64,000 bases of DNA from assembly GCA_941918925.1 (NCBI GenBank), contig OW799234.1:107691884-107755883 (forward strand), written 5' to 3'. Positions 44,703-56,763 of this stretch are shown here, one piece after another (positions within the stretch are counted from its first letter, which is position 1; the number at the start of each line of letters is the position of its first letter). The notes under the pieces were generated by a model. It saw only the letters and a list, made by a program, of their open reading frames with translations, did no database searches and was not told the origin of the DNA. The position numbers were made by a program, and so were the translations under genes. The stretch comes from Phyto melanocephala. Taxonomy: Eukaryota > Arthropoda > Insecta > Diptera > Rhinophoridae.

Positions 44703-47700
44703 TATAAATAGTTTAATGTGAAATTTATCAATGAAGTCATGTTTTATTTCATTATCATCATCTTTTTACGATGCTTCAATTTCACTTGTACAACTAAAAG
44801 CGTTGTGAAAAACACAATAATTGCCAGATGAATTTCATGCGCAAAATTTTTTTTTGGTGCAATAATTTATCCGATTTTCAGCATTGTAAAAGCTTCGTCC
44901 GTTGTGAAGCCTATGAAATGTTTTGCATATACAGAATTTTAAGAAAAAATATTTATGTACATACTTATGTACATGTACATACATATGTATGTATTATAAT
45001 TAATTTAATCAAATCCTTAAATTTCTTAATTTTTCGAGTTTTACTTTATTATTTTTTCTCAACTAATTTGTTTTGTTGTTGTGAGTATTTCTTTTATTGC
45101 CTTTATTCGTAATTTAGATCAGTAATATGTTTACGAACAAATTATTTTAAATTACAAATAATTTCATATGCATTAACCATTTGTAAATTTTCAATGAAAT
45201 TAAGTCTATTTTAATAAAAAGATTTATTAATTAACATTTTGTTAATGAATATGAAAAAATTTTTGTTTAAAAGTATGTCTCTTCGGAAACTACTTATTTG
45301 TTTTTTCTTTTTTTTTTTCTCTCTTACCCTTTCAATTTAGTTTGTTTACGTTTTTGTGCTTCTTATTAGTGCATAAACTAATACAATTACATTAAACAGC
45401 TGGTAGTTCTTTTTAATATATTTTGTATCTTTAAGTTTGCTTTTATATGTTCTGAGATGGGAAATAACGCTAAAAAAAACACGTAAACTTTTTGTTTAAA
45501 AATAGTAATTTTCAGATAAAAACAAAAATATTTTGTGGGGAGCTTAAGTTGTTAAGCATTTAGGAATTTCCAAAATATGTTTTTGCTTCTGTTTTTTTCT
45601 TCTTTTTATTAACACTAAATGTGCATTGTTAGTTTACTTTATTTTTAACAACAGTTTAATAAATGAAACAAAAATTGCACGGGAAATTCATAAAAATAAT
45701 TTTCACTCAGGATGATAACGAAGTTTCATGGAAACAAATATTTCACTTGTTATTTACGATAGTTTTAGTTTATTAAGTGGGAATATAGTCAAAGCTCAGG
45801 ACCCGAGTTTTTGACAATAGACATAATAAATTTCGCTGTCCAGACCAAGTTGAAGAAAACTTAAATTAAATTTTTAATGATCTCTTTCTTACTTTTAACT
45901 TTTTGCTTTTACCTTAAACCCGAAACTCTTGAATTGTCATATATTTTTCAGTGTTGAGTAATCAAATTTGTTAACGAAATGTGTAATTTAACCTTTCGCT
46001 CTTACCTTTAAATCCGAAACTTGTGTATTATCGTCTATTTTTCAGTGTAGACTAATCAAATTTGTTAATAAAATGTGAAAGCCGGCCAGAGAGGCAAATA
46101 GGTCCAAAATCAAAACAGGATCTCTTGTTAAAAAATTGGTTTATGGACATAAAATTATCGTCAATATAAGCATATCGATATTTTTTGCCTAATTATATTC
46201 GACTTGCACAAAATCGGATGACTAATTTTTCCTTAATATTCTTGTCGTTATCACATTGAACTTATAGCCTAAAATTTAAAATATAATACAAATTAAAAAG
46301 TTCATTAAATTAAAATACAACAAAAAACACATTGGCATGGTGTAAAATGAACATTGTTAAAAATAACACCATCTTGATTAAAGCATGTGACATATAATGC
46401 AACTGCATAATTGCAAAAATTGCTTGAGCGACATCTTACGCTAAAGGCAAACATTAAACTTGTAATGACGTTCAAAAAAGAATACAGGAAAAACAGATGT
46501 TGGTAAATTTCGTACTAACTCAATGATATGTATTTGAAATAACAGGAAATCAATTAGAACAAATAATTCTATGTTTCAATTTTCAATACATTACTGAGTT
46601 AAATAGTTGATATTTACACACAACACCTGTAGTTCTGATCAAAAGAGTGCCGATGATGAAACCGTAGCTGGTTTCGAAAATGCATTCCACTCAGCTAGTA
46701 TCGGATGGCTAATTTTTCCTTAATATTCTTGTCGTTATCACATTGAACTTATAGCCTAAAATTTTAAATATAATACAAATTAAAAAGTTCATAAAATTAA
46801 AATACAATAACACTTATAATTGTTTTTCAGAAAAACATTATGATCAACTAATTGAAATTAATAGAATAGTGTATTTAATAATTTGAAAGTTGTTAAATCA
46901 TTAATCATTTAGTTAAAAGATAATAATTTAATAATAATTATAATTTCATATTGGTTGTTATACATTTAGACTAAACGACGATGTTAAAAACAAAATTAAC
47001 TGAAGTATTCTAAATATTTTTAGCGAGAATTATTTGTTTTCTTCACTGTCTTCCAGCTCTGACATTTTTGTTGACGTTGACTGTTTACAGATGTTTGTTA
47101 TTTTTTTTTTATTGCGTTTGTGTATTTTCTTCTTGTCACAGTGTTTTTCTGCGTTCAAATTTTATTAAAGATTTCTTTGGTTATATATAAAACAAAAAAT
47201 ATTTTTGTATAAAATTTTTATAATTTCAAAAAAAATCTATAAACAGTAATTCATATTTTTTTGGATAAAGTTATTTTATTGTATTTTACTTTATTAATGA
47301 TAAATAAATAAGAAATATCTATAAAATACTTTTGGAAAAGTGACGAACCTGCAGTTTGAAAATAACTTTTTGTTGTTATTAGGTAAATACACTTGCATTT
47401 GAATTTTTTATATCTATTTAATTATGAATACGAAATTATTATTTTGCGTAAGTATTAGAGAAAACGAAAAATCTGAAAAAACAAAAATAAATAATTAAAA
47501 AAAAAATAATAAAATATTTAAGGAACAAATCATGTTATAAAGGTATTCTACTTTAATTACTTCTATTAATTAAACATTATTGTTTGGTAGATACTTTTAT
47601 TAAATTCAAAAGTTTGTTATCTCCCCAATAAAATTACTTACATTTGTATACATAGAACTTATTAAAAAATACCAACGAAACAAATACTTTAGCATAAGTT

Positions 47701-48462
47701 CATACATAAGTATGTATGATTACATTTATAATTTTTGTATTCCTAAATACTAAAATTCTTGACATGAAAACATCATCACACAGGTTCTAAATTGTTAAAA
47801 AAGTGAGTGCATACTCATATTCTATGTGAGATAATTGTTATAAAAATTGTGCTTACTTATTATTATTGTTCCGATCAATTTCGTAATATAACGCCATTTT
47901 TTACATTGTACATACATATTTATACATATGTACATATGTATAGTATGTAATATGCATACATACTACTACTGTATGTTCATATACACATGCCAAGAATAAA
48001 AAAGTTAAAAATTTCATTTAAATTCGTAACGGTAAATTACTTTATGTAAAATACTTAAAATCACATGTAAACAAAATTCTTGTTTGTTTAATTAATGGTA
48101 ATGTATAGGTTAAGTAAAGTTTAAGACATTCATCAAACTGGGATGACATGTCATGATCTTTTACTTGGTCCATTGTGATCTTCATATCAGAGAAAGAGAA
48201 AAAGGAGAGTTGTTAAAATCGATTTATATAAAAATACATAAAAAAGGGAGTAAAAGAGACAGATAGAGATTTAAACATAGTAAAGGGTGATGGAGAAATA
48301 AAGATATCAATTGGAGTTGTCTAAATTACCTTAGAAGTAAACAAATTCAAACATCTTTTACAGGTAAAAATTCCCTCGTTAGTGGAGAGTATCGAGAGAC
48401 AGTCGATTACATTTTCATCTAAAAGTCAATGCCTCTTTGCAGTAGGTGTTTAACGTTTCTTC
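44703..48462. other. Gene-poor stretch with minor internal duplications
   Basis: No gene is recognised. A 93-bp tandem pair (about 45903-45995 and 45996-46080: CCGAAACT, TTTTTCAGTGT, AATCAAATTTGTTAA) and a 110-bp direct repeat (46212-46322 and 46700-46810: GCTAATTTTTCCTTAATATT, AACTTATAGCCTAAAATTT) are visible. CACTCAGCTAGT at 46690 may be another Helitron end. Confidence 0.4.
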
Positions 48463-48707
48463 TAAGGCGAATTCATTATCAGGTGGTGTTGACAACGCAG
48501 CTGATCTACTTTTTTATTTGCATAAATGATGGTTGAGTTGTTAAAAATTATTTATGTTTACATAGATTACTTTTTCCCGCGCAAAAAAACACAAACAAAA
48601 ACCATGTAGTTTTTGACACATTGGCAGACGGAAGCAACCAAAAACCATGTTTTTTAATGTTGTATTTGTTGTAGAATTACCACCACCTGATAATTAAATT
48701 CGCCTTG
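48463..48707. mobile_element. hAT-like MITE (CAAGGC family), 245 bp
   Basis: Ends AAGGCGAATTCATTATCAGG and CCTGATAATTAAATTCGCCTTG are inverted. The flanks GTTTCTTC and GTTTATTC differ at one position, an aged 8-bp target duplication. It abuts the stop codon of the minus-strand exon candidate at 48710. Confidence 0.8.
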
Positions 48708-48709
48708 GT

Positions 48710-49208
48710 TTATTCTTTACGAAAACTAGGGACGGTTAAGATACCGCTTGGCAACTTCGGTTTAATTTTCTCTGAAGATAGAAGTATTTTCGTTCTCATC
48801 GGCAATATTACTGGCCAAAGAGATTGCAAGCCTGCATTCTGTAGTGTTGCCAATATTTCTTTTCGTAGAACTCGCATACTGATTAACCCGGATTCCAGCA
48901 GTTCGTTACGTTGTCTGATATTCTTCGAAATTATCTCCTGAAAGCGTTAATAACAACTAACCTGAACATGTTCAAAAAGTTTTAATAGCAACATGACTTT
49001 TGACATATGTATATAATTATGCGCTCCGTTTTTGATAGATCCTATTAAAAAACCAGGATGGCAGCAGCATCCAATATCGTAAAAAAAATTAGCTTGAAAT
49101 ACACATCGATCCCTATAAATTTTCTGAAAATACCTGCTCCAGTTGAAAAGTCCATTTTTGATCGGTCAGTAATAAATACTCGAAGTTATTGTTATCACAA
49201 AAGTAAAT
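48710..49208 (-). CDS. Two 3'-terminal exons of an unidentified gene
   Basis: The last exon (48937 to 48710) follows a good acceptor (TAACGCTTTCAG) and reads EIISKNIRQRNELLESGLIS, MRVLRKEILATLQNAGLQ, LWPVILPMRTKILLSS, then LPSGILTVPSFRKE and a stop. An upstream exon ending at 49134 (YLLLTDQKWTFQLEQ, donor CAG|GTATTT) joins in phase 0 across a 196-bp intron. The composition is protein-like and richer in GC than the surroundings. Upstream of 49208 the frame meets a TAA without a clear acceptor, so the 5' part is missing, displaced or broken. I do not recognise the family. An alternative reading opens much of the intron too, but needs impossibly small introns. Confidence 0.45.
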
Positions 49209-49984
49209 TTATTCTTTAAAAAAACGTTTATCAATTTTACAAAGCTACTAAGTAATGAATGAAATAAAATTCTAGAATCATGTAAAAAGGGTTGCCATTA
49301 GGCACCAAATGAAAGTGTTGTCAATATCAAGTTTCACATATATAACAGTCAGTATATATCTACTACTGCCCTTTTAACTAATTGTACCACCAGAACGTAA
49401 CAATCAAATATGTTTGCAGAAGATCTGAATATATAAAACATATTCCTCACTGCAACATAAGACTACACAATAAGACTTAACAACTACCATACAACAGTAT
49501 AAAATTATTATTTTTATAAACAGGGAAGCAGTATCTGTTGTGAGTACTACAATTGCTGCCCAGGAATATAAATATATAGTTAGCATTAAAAAATTATGAT
49601 GCATGCATAAAACCACAAAATAAAAGTTCGATTGCAAGAACTGAACCAAAAGTTCGATTTCCGAGGGCATATCGTAATGATATATGACAGTCATAGGCAA
49701 ATCACGTCTCTGCGCTAATTCTCTCTTTTAATCTTACATATACACCTGCCACGCATTGACGCATTGAAACCAAGGCCCTGTTTTGCATCAGCTTTTAAAC
49801 AAAGTGGTTGTGTTGACGCTTGTTATTTAAATTGCTATGTATTTTTTTTTTCAGTTGTAAGAAGAAAAGAGTGCAACACACATATACAAATGAAAATTCA
49901 TTGGTAAATAGCAATTAAAACAACCTTCAACGCAATATATCCCTATATAATGCTCTGCTCACTTCAGAACTCGATTGTAGTCTT

Positions 49985-50340
49985 AAAGCGCTCTAGTTTT
50001 AGGAGCATTATTTAAATTATCGCAGCCTTCGCCACCATTGTGGCAGTTCTTGGTACCTTGTTCATCCCCTGCAGATGGAAGGTGTTTGTAGTGGCTTTCT
50101 GGCACACCCAGCAGCCATATATGGTAACTGATCGGACTATTGTCGTATACAGTTGACTTGAATCACCAATTTTTTTTTTTAATTTTGCACGCATTTATAA
50201 CATTTAACCCTTTCTGAACTCTCCTATCAATGTTCATATTCCAGTTTAATTACATGTCTAGAATAACACCGAGGTATTTATCCTTTAAAACAATTTTTAA
50301 TTTTCAAGGTTGGTGCTGCAAAGATTTCTATTTTGTAGCG
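49985..50340 (-). pseudogene. Non-LTR retrotransposon reverse transcriptase fragment
   Basis: On the minus strand: YKIEIFAAPTLKI, KDKYLGVILDM, a stop, LNWNMNIDRRVQKGLN, then LYTTIVRSVTIYGCWVCQKA and LQGMNKVPRTA. These match the thumb-side end of Jockey/R1-type reverse transcriptases (KYLGVILD.KLNW..., LYTAIVRP.. YG..VW, KVQRTA). Stops and frame breaks show decay; the catalytic YADD region is not included. Confidence 0.65.
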
Positions 50341-50951
50341 TTGTATTACGAACTTTCTTCCTTCCTCTCTTTCGTTTTTCACGATTTTTAGTATGTATTT
50401 CAATGGTAGTTTACCCCTGGTAACAACCTTCCTTTAGAAGCTTTCCTCAGATTTGCATTGATGATTCAGTTCTCAAGCATTTTATGAATCTAAAAACATT
50501 CTTAGTCTTTTGTTTTGTGTTTGCAAGAATCCTACACCGGTAAAACCTTTTTAAATATATGTAATTATACGACTTTAGTTTTGTAATATTATGCTCAAAG
50601 TACAGTTTTTATATGAGGTTCCGAGATAAAATGAATTAGGTTGTTGGCAAAAATCTAAAGTTACAGTTCTGACACAAGTCTAGTTCACAGTAAGCCTATT
50701 TGTTAATCCGATGTTTTGAATTTGTATTTACGGTGTAGTGACGAAAATGAAAACAAGAGACAGAAGATGCTGCTTTGGCAATCATTTTGGTGTTGTGACT
50801 ATATTGTAATACACAGCGTTTGACTGATTGTCTTTATTGCCTGGGAAGAGTTTCATGTATTGATTTCAAATTCACATTATTAATAGCTCCTTCAACAAGT
50901 ATATGGATGTGTACATACATATTTATAAATAGGATTGAACAGCTAGACAAA

Positions 50952-51007
50952 ACCATTTTTATACCCTTCACCTGTGGTGCACAAGGGTATATATAGCTTT
51001 GTCATAA
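50952..51007 (-). mobile_element. Family R end fragment
   Basis: Only TTTTTATACCCTTCACCTGT through GGGTATATATAGCTTTGTCA is present, then unrelated sequence. Confidence 0.6.
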
Positions 51008-51156
51008 AGTACACAGAAAGAAAAATGAAGTTCTAAATTCAAGAATTAAATTCTTAATTTAAGCCGAAAACGTGCTTAAAAATTCAAGTACGATTTATTT
51101 CTGGTTTTCCTAAAACAAGTACAAAACGGGATTGTTTTACAAAATCAAGTACAGGA

Positions 51157-51524
51157 CAAGGCGAATTCATACAGGTGAAATTATCAGCCCAGCTGATTGT
51201 GAAACATTTTGTCAAAATTGGTTGAATTTGCCTTATTAATGCAGGGAAGGGAAATGTGATTTTAAATTCTGTATTAAACAATTAACTTACATGTACATTT
51301 TTGATAAAAAATGTGCTAAATTTATGTATATTTGTAGCTTTTGCGTTATTAATAATGTGTTTCAAACAATTATATCCTTTTTTTAATCAAATTTTATTAT
51401 ATTTAATATGTAAAAACACCTTTTCCATCCCTGATATACGAATTGGCCTTGACATAAAACATCACATGAAAAGTTGCTTTGTTGTATCAATTCGCCGTTG
51501 CATATACCTTACGGATATGCCTTG
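51157..51524. mobile_element. Compound hAT-like MITE, copy 2, perfect target duplication
   Basis: Same structure as 38680-39057 (CAAGGCGAATTCATACAGGT ... GGATATGCCTTG), including the inner CAGGGAAGGGAAATG..CCATCCCTGATATACG block. The flanks GTACAGGA are identical on both sides. A 96-codon frame inside is not a gene. Confidence 0.88.
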
Positions 51525-51599
51525 GTACAGGACTAAAAAAGAATTAACTTCTTTAATTAAGTCTTATTTCTCTCAAATTAAAAACAATTAAAGAGAATA

Positions 51600-52575
51600 T
51601 ATGTATCGCGTCACGACAGTATAAAAGATATATAGGTATGTCATTCCGTGTGAAATTTCTTCAATATTCATTTCCGACCCCATAAAGTATATATATTCTG
51701 AGAGCTTATGAATAGGGGAGTCGTTTACGCATTATCTGTCTGACCGTGTTTATGTTGAAATTACCTTTTTGAAGCCCATCCGTGTGAGGTATCAAAATAT
51801 CAGAATTATTCAGGAACAGACTGGTATTGAAAATCAGCATAGTCGCTCCATAACTATTTGAGATATGAGCAAATAAACACGTACTTATCGCTTATTTTTA
51901 CCACAAGAATCAAAATTTTCCAGCCATAGACACAGTTGCTACTATTTATCAATTTAGTATGCCTCTGGAGATACTCGCGAAAAAATGTTGGACAAATTGG
52001 TTACTAATCGGCAAAGTTATAGGCAAAAATCTAACAGATCGGTTTAAAACCAACTGAGATATAAGCATAAAAGTACAACTGCTTCGGTGTTTTTCCTAAA
52101 ATTTACAAACGAAAATAGATATTTTTCAGTTTCTATACAACCAAGAAAGTCAATATGGGGATCAAATGAAAAGGCTTGAGTATTAGAATATAGTTAGATA
52201 TGAAAAGAAAAAATTAAAGATGTCGTCCTAGATTTAATGGCGAATATTAAAGTCAAAAATAGTTGTTACAACTTTGTCCCCTTTAATCCCCACAATATTA
52301 GTATCAGAAAAAAGCGCTCGACCAGTACAATGTAGTAGGAGCAATTTTTTTAACCCCAACAATATGGGTATCAAATGAAAGGGCTTGACTAGTAAAATAC
52401 AGTAACTATGTAAAAATTCAAATCAAAGATGGCGTCGAAAATAATAAAGAAAATATTGCATGAAATCCAAAATCGTAGACTAAGCTACGATGTGGTCATT
52501 ACACCTACATATGTACATGTCGGTGAAGGGTATTATCAGATTCTGCACGGCCGAATATAGCGCTCTTACTTGTTT
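51600..52575 (-). mobile_element. Family R repeat, long 'AAGATGGCG' subtype
   Basis: The minus strand begins AACAAGTAAGAGCGCTATATT (52575) with GCCGTGCAGAATC. It runs through blocks with CATCTTTGATTTGAATTTTT, GCCATTAAATCTAGGACG and CATATCTCAGTTGGTTTTAA, and ends near TCATTCCGTGTGAAATT (51640). Non-coding. Confidence 0.65.
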
Positions 52576-53275
52576 TATTTTTAAGTTTACAGTTTTTTTT
52601 TGTTGCTATGTGCAATATTTGTACATATTTTTTTACTGAAAATAGCACTCAATTTTAAATGCTCATTATTATCGCTATCTTTATTCTTAATTCTATTATG
52701 AAATATTTTGTATTGTTTATGTATTTGTTTTGTATACACTAACAACTAACTTATTGTTTGAATTTCATAAAAAGGTTGTTGTACTCTAATCAATGCATTA
52801 GATTTATTTATCTTTTCTTTTGCATGAGTAAGTAATAAACAAATTATATATCTGTATGTACAACTATATTTGTTAAATTCACAAGTGTTGTGGTTTATTC
52901 ACATACTTGTGAACACAATTTCAGTTGTATCGGTTGTATGTTGTTAAACGTCAAATAATATAAAATGTCAAGCAAATAAAAAGTTAGGAATGAGAAAGTT
53001 GATAAAATCTATAATATCCTTTTCCTCCTCTTGAGTCCTCCCCTCCCCTACTTTAAGAAAGAACGAAAGATGTACTAAAAAAAATTTTACAACCGTTACT
53101 AGACTATATTAAATTAAAAGAATTTAAAAAAGTTACTCAGCGCTAAGGATGAAGTAACAAAACTAAACAAACCATTATATTGGACTAAAAATATATAAAA
53201 TTATTGTTCATATTTATGTTCTGAAACTGCATCACATCCGAGTTAGATATAATATTCAATGACATGTCTTCTTAA

Positions 53276-53410
53276 GTGTATCCACCAATTTCAGTGTCAT
53301 CTTCATCTTCGGTGCTGTCATCTTCAAACTGCATAATTTTAGAACTCAACCAACAACCCTCCGCAAGCAATGCATCTAATTGTTTGCCATTGAATCGATT
53401 TTTTTTTGCT
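53276..53410 (-). CDS. Candidate terminal exon with acidic C-terminus
   Basis: After an acceptor-like TATTTAATTTAG the minus strand reads KKNRFNGKQLDALLAEGCWLS, SKIMQFEDDSTEDEDDTEIGGYT and a stop. The balanced composition, the acidic tail and the splice context look exonic; the phase (two leading bases) requires an upstream exon not identified here. I do not recognise the protein. Confidence 0.35.
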
Positions 53411-53531
53411 AAATTAAATACATAATTAATAACGATAATTCTAAATAATAATAAAAAATTAAATAACAAATAAATAAATAAAGTACAACAAAAAAGTGAT
53501 TTTTTCCCCTAAAATTAACTTAAAAACTTAA

Positions 53532-53976
53532 TCCTACTAATATTATAAATGTAAATGTTTATATGTTTGGATGTTTAGATGCTTGAATGTTTGTTACTCA
53601 ATCAAGCAAAAACGCTGAACGGAAATTATTGAAATTTGGCACACAGATAGACAACAAAATAGATTAACACATAAGCTACCTTTTATCACAACAATCAGGC
53701 GAATTCGCGGTATTATGCGAAAAATATTTTTTTTTGTATTCACTTAGTCAGTTGTTCAAAGGTTTCGAGTGTCCAAAATTTACATGTACTCGCGAAAAAT
53801 CCAACGTCGTCTGTAAAAGTATTTTTTCTTAATTATGTGCATCATGTTCTATTCCACTAATATCTACAATAAATATGAATGTTTATATGTTTAAATGAAA
53901 TTTGCCACACAGATAAATAACAGCCTTTCAATATTTCGTGCCGATTACTACACAGACGAAGTCGCTGGCACAGGCT
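53532..53976 (+). mobile_element. Two Helitron fragments of the TCCTACTAATAT type
   Basis: 53532 begins TCCTACTAATATTATAAATG and runs through CTCAATCAAGCAAAAACGCT and AATTTGGCACACAGATAG to about 53710. A second piece (about 53851-53976) has ATGAATGTTTATATGTTT, GCCACACAGATAAATAACAG and CAGACGAAGTCGCTGGCAC. Neither has an intact CTAG end. Confidence 0.55.
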
Positions 53977-54264
53977 TGCATTCATTCTCCTTTAATTTAC
54001 ATAAATCTCACTGTTTATGTATTGCTTTTGTTAAGTGCGAGGCTGATGTGACGTACATGCGCAGAACTAAACATTTTTTTAACAGTCGGAATGCGTAACC
54101 TTGCTTTTATCATTCTTGGGTCAAAACAATATTAAGCTGCATATACATACATACTTACATATATACATTCATACACACCTGATCAAAATAATAGATACGG
54201 TAGTGCGTACATTTTTTATTATTCTGCATTTATATAACTGAGCCCACTAAGCCATTCTTAGTTA

Positions 54265-55062
54265 AGAGTGCTATATTCGGCCGTGCCGAATCTTATATAC
54301 CCTTCACAACGTGTAGTCATGCAACAACAATTGCTTGTATCACCATTTATCTGATATGAAATACGTACCCAGCAAAAAAAATTGGGAGTAGTGCAAAGCG
54401 AATTACATTTTAAAGACTTCTAAATTATTTGTGTAAAAGCATTAATTATAAATGACTCCCTAAATGCGAAACAATTTGTCATAAATGATGTGCTTAAAAA
54501 TGAATGCAATATCATGCAGAATTTCTTATACAATTCATGTAAACAAACAAATTCAATTCATGAAATATCCGATGCTTTTCACCAAATATGCAGGGGTTAC
54601 ATGCACTTATTAGAAAGAAGTGCACTTCATTAATATATTCATGCAAACACATGATCTTCAATGACACGCTAATGTTAAAATCATTAGTGTTTTCACTTAA
54701 TCACTTCGTTACCAGTTGAACCCCTGAAAATCCGATTTCTTTGTCATAGATATTTTTGCTGGGTACATACATATAAAAAACATATGTATATAAAAACATC
54801 CCATTGTGAAATTATAAATTGAGTTTACGTATGTAGATGTTTAAAAAAAAAAAAATATTAAAAAAATAAAAATATAAATAATATATAAAATAAAAAAAAT
54901 TAGAAAAATAATAAAAATATAAATAATATATTTGTAATATATGTATTTGGGATTTGACGCCACATTTACTCTAACCAGTAGACCACGTTTGTATGTATGT
55001 TGTTCTTGTTGCGAAAAAAACGAGGTGGTCGTGGTTTTTTCCTCATATCTCAGTTGGTTATG
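54265..55062 (+). mobile_element. Family R repeat (subfamily B), interrupted and 3'-truncated
   Basis: AAGAGTGCTATATTCGG start; interrupted by the CCAGC element after ATACGTAC (54368) and continuing at ATACATATAAAAAACAT. The A-rich tract precedes an antisense tRNA-like part (54948-54985). It stops after CAGTTGGTTATGTACCGATT, where a Tc1-type transposase remnant begins. Confidence 0.7.
54369..54762. mobile_element. DNA element CCAGCAAAA..TTTTGCTGG inserted in family R
   Basis: Inverted ends CCAGCAAAAA / TTTTTGCTGG, with GTAC at both borders. The undisrupted site AAATACGTACATACATATA is seen in family R copies at 15909 and 20700. The boundaries fit either a GTAC duplication or TA with one more C/G in the element. 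It is related, inverted, to 25042-25420. Confidence 0.8.
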
Positions 55063-55079
55063 TACCGATTTTCAATTTC

Positions 55080-55346
55080 CCTTCAAGTCATCAAGACAGA
55101 CTTCTGCCGAAATTAAAAATTCTGTTAGTGCTCGGCGATGCTTACTGAAGGCTAATCTTCCAGGAAGGATCGCTATAAAAGTTCCTTTGATGAGGGAACA
55201 AATTTGGCGAACAATTTACAAATTGCAAAAAATTAGATAAATCGGTCTGGACCTGAAGGTAAAAAAATGAAGAAACATTTTATGAACGATGCAACTAAGA
55301 TTAATTTCTTTGGAAACGACTCTCAAAAGATTGTAAGCATCCTTAA
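55080..55346 (+). pseudogene. Tc1-type transposase fragment
   Basis: The plus strand reads SSRQTSAEIKNSVSARRCLL, KANLPGRIAIKVPLMREQIW, stops, then LDLKVKK and, in a shifted frame, NDATKINFFGNDSQKI. This matches the region from the second helix-turn-helix to the first catalytic acidic residue of Tc1 transposases (..VSARTVRRRL..., ..SDETKINLFG); the catalytic D lies in NDAT. Stops and frame changes make it inactive. It is cut on the right by the MITE at 55347. Confidence 0.6.
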
Positions 55347-55781
55347 CGCTAGGTCTCCACGTAGCAATTTTCATTGCTAAGCATAAGCGGAAACGTCGGC
55401 AGAATAACGGCACTTTATTGCTAAAATATGTTTATTTTCATTGGGTGGAGAACACGGCACAAGTAATTTATTTATAAAATTTAATATTTTTGTTTTAACT
55501 TTTATGTTCTTTTTTTTTGGAATACCTCACTCTAAATTATTATCACAAAATTATTTTAATTGTCCTTTGTTTCTGCAAAGAACAACTAAAAAAAAATTAA
55601 GAAAATTAAATGATTTTGACAGCTTATTGCGGCAATAATTGCAAAAGCTTTAGCAGAGCAATGATTGTGCAATAAATTGCTACATATAGCAATTTGCGGT
55701 CTACACATCGCAATCTCTATGGACGCAATCAAAGTTGACAATTGCGGTAATAAATATTGGTACGTGGAGACCTCGGGTAAA
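55347..55781. mobile_element. MITE with AGGTCTCCACGTA ends, copy 2
   Basis: Left AGGTCTCCACGTAGCAATTT and right TACGTGGAGACCT are inverted. The interior has several TTGC/GCAA words (GCAATTTATTGC, TGCGGCAATAATTGC) and no credible gene. It matches 29388-29756 in the opposite direction. Confidence 0.75.
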
Positions 55782-56051
55782 GTACAGAATTCCATGTAAG
55801 GTTAAATAAAATTTGTGGGTGTATCTATTATTTTGATCAGATATGTAGATACGAACACATTTACTCAAATGGCTCGGCAATAAACTACAAGGCTAGTATT
55901 TGGCTTCTATTTCATATATAAGCTGATTTTCCGTGGTAGTTATTTTAACATTCATAAGGGTCAACTGTGCACTACCCTATGATATGCATTTTTTATTACA
56001 CTTGAAAATTTAAGTGATTATGTTATATAAAAACATACATAGAGATATTAA

Positions 56052-56763
56052 TTTTTATACCCTTCACCTGTGGTGCACAAGGGTATATATAGCTTTGTCA
56101 TTCCGTTTGTAATTTCTACAATTTTCATTTCCGACCCCATAAAGTATATATTTTCTGAAAGCTTATGAATAGAGGAGTCGATTAAGCCCTGACCGTCTGT
56201 CCGTGTGTTGGTTGAAATCAACTTTTAGAAGCAACTATACGTTTCTCAGATCTGAAAATGGTATCAATCTCTTGGAAATATCCAGGAATGAATCGCTATT
56301 GAAATTCAGCACAATCGCCCCATAACTTTCTGAGATATGAGCAAAAAACCACGACCACCTCGTTTTTTTTCACAATTACAACAACAACATACATACATAC
56401 ATGTAAAAAACATACCAAACAAAAAAAATTAAAAAAAAAAAAATATTAAAAATAATAAAAAAAAAACTAAAAAAAAAAATTTTAAAAAAATTTAAAAAAA
56501 AAATTTTTAAATTTTTCTAAAAAAATTTTTTAAAAAAATTTAAAAAAAATATAAAAAAAAATAATAAAATATAAATAATATATTAAATAAAATAAAATTT
56601 TTTGGCTCAGCTGGGATTCGATGCCACATTTATTCTAACGTGTACGTAAGCACGTATTTTATATGGGATGGAATGGTGATACAAACAATTGTTATTGCAT
56701 GACTACACGTTGTGAAGGGTATATAAGATTCGGCACGGCCAAATATAGCACTGTTACTTGTTT
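56052..56763 (-). mobile_element. Family R repeat, complete copy (subfamily A)
   Basis: The minus strand runs from AACAAGTAACAGTGCTATAT (56763) to TTTATACCCTTCACC at 56052, with the tRNA-like part at about 56603-56641 and an A-rich tract on the plus strand between 56405 and 56595. It is very similar to the copy at 43968-44702. Confidence 0.8.

Noticed and set aside
48938..49133. Continuation of the minus-strand frame through this segment (with CCCHPGF and MSKVMLLLKLFEHVQ)
   Set aside because: It would need a 24-bp or a 10-bp intron; a normal 196-bp GT..AG intron with a good acceptor explains the region better.
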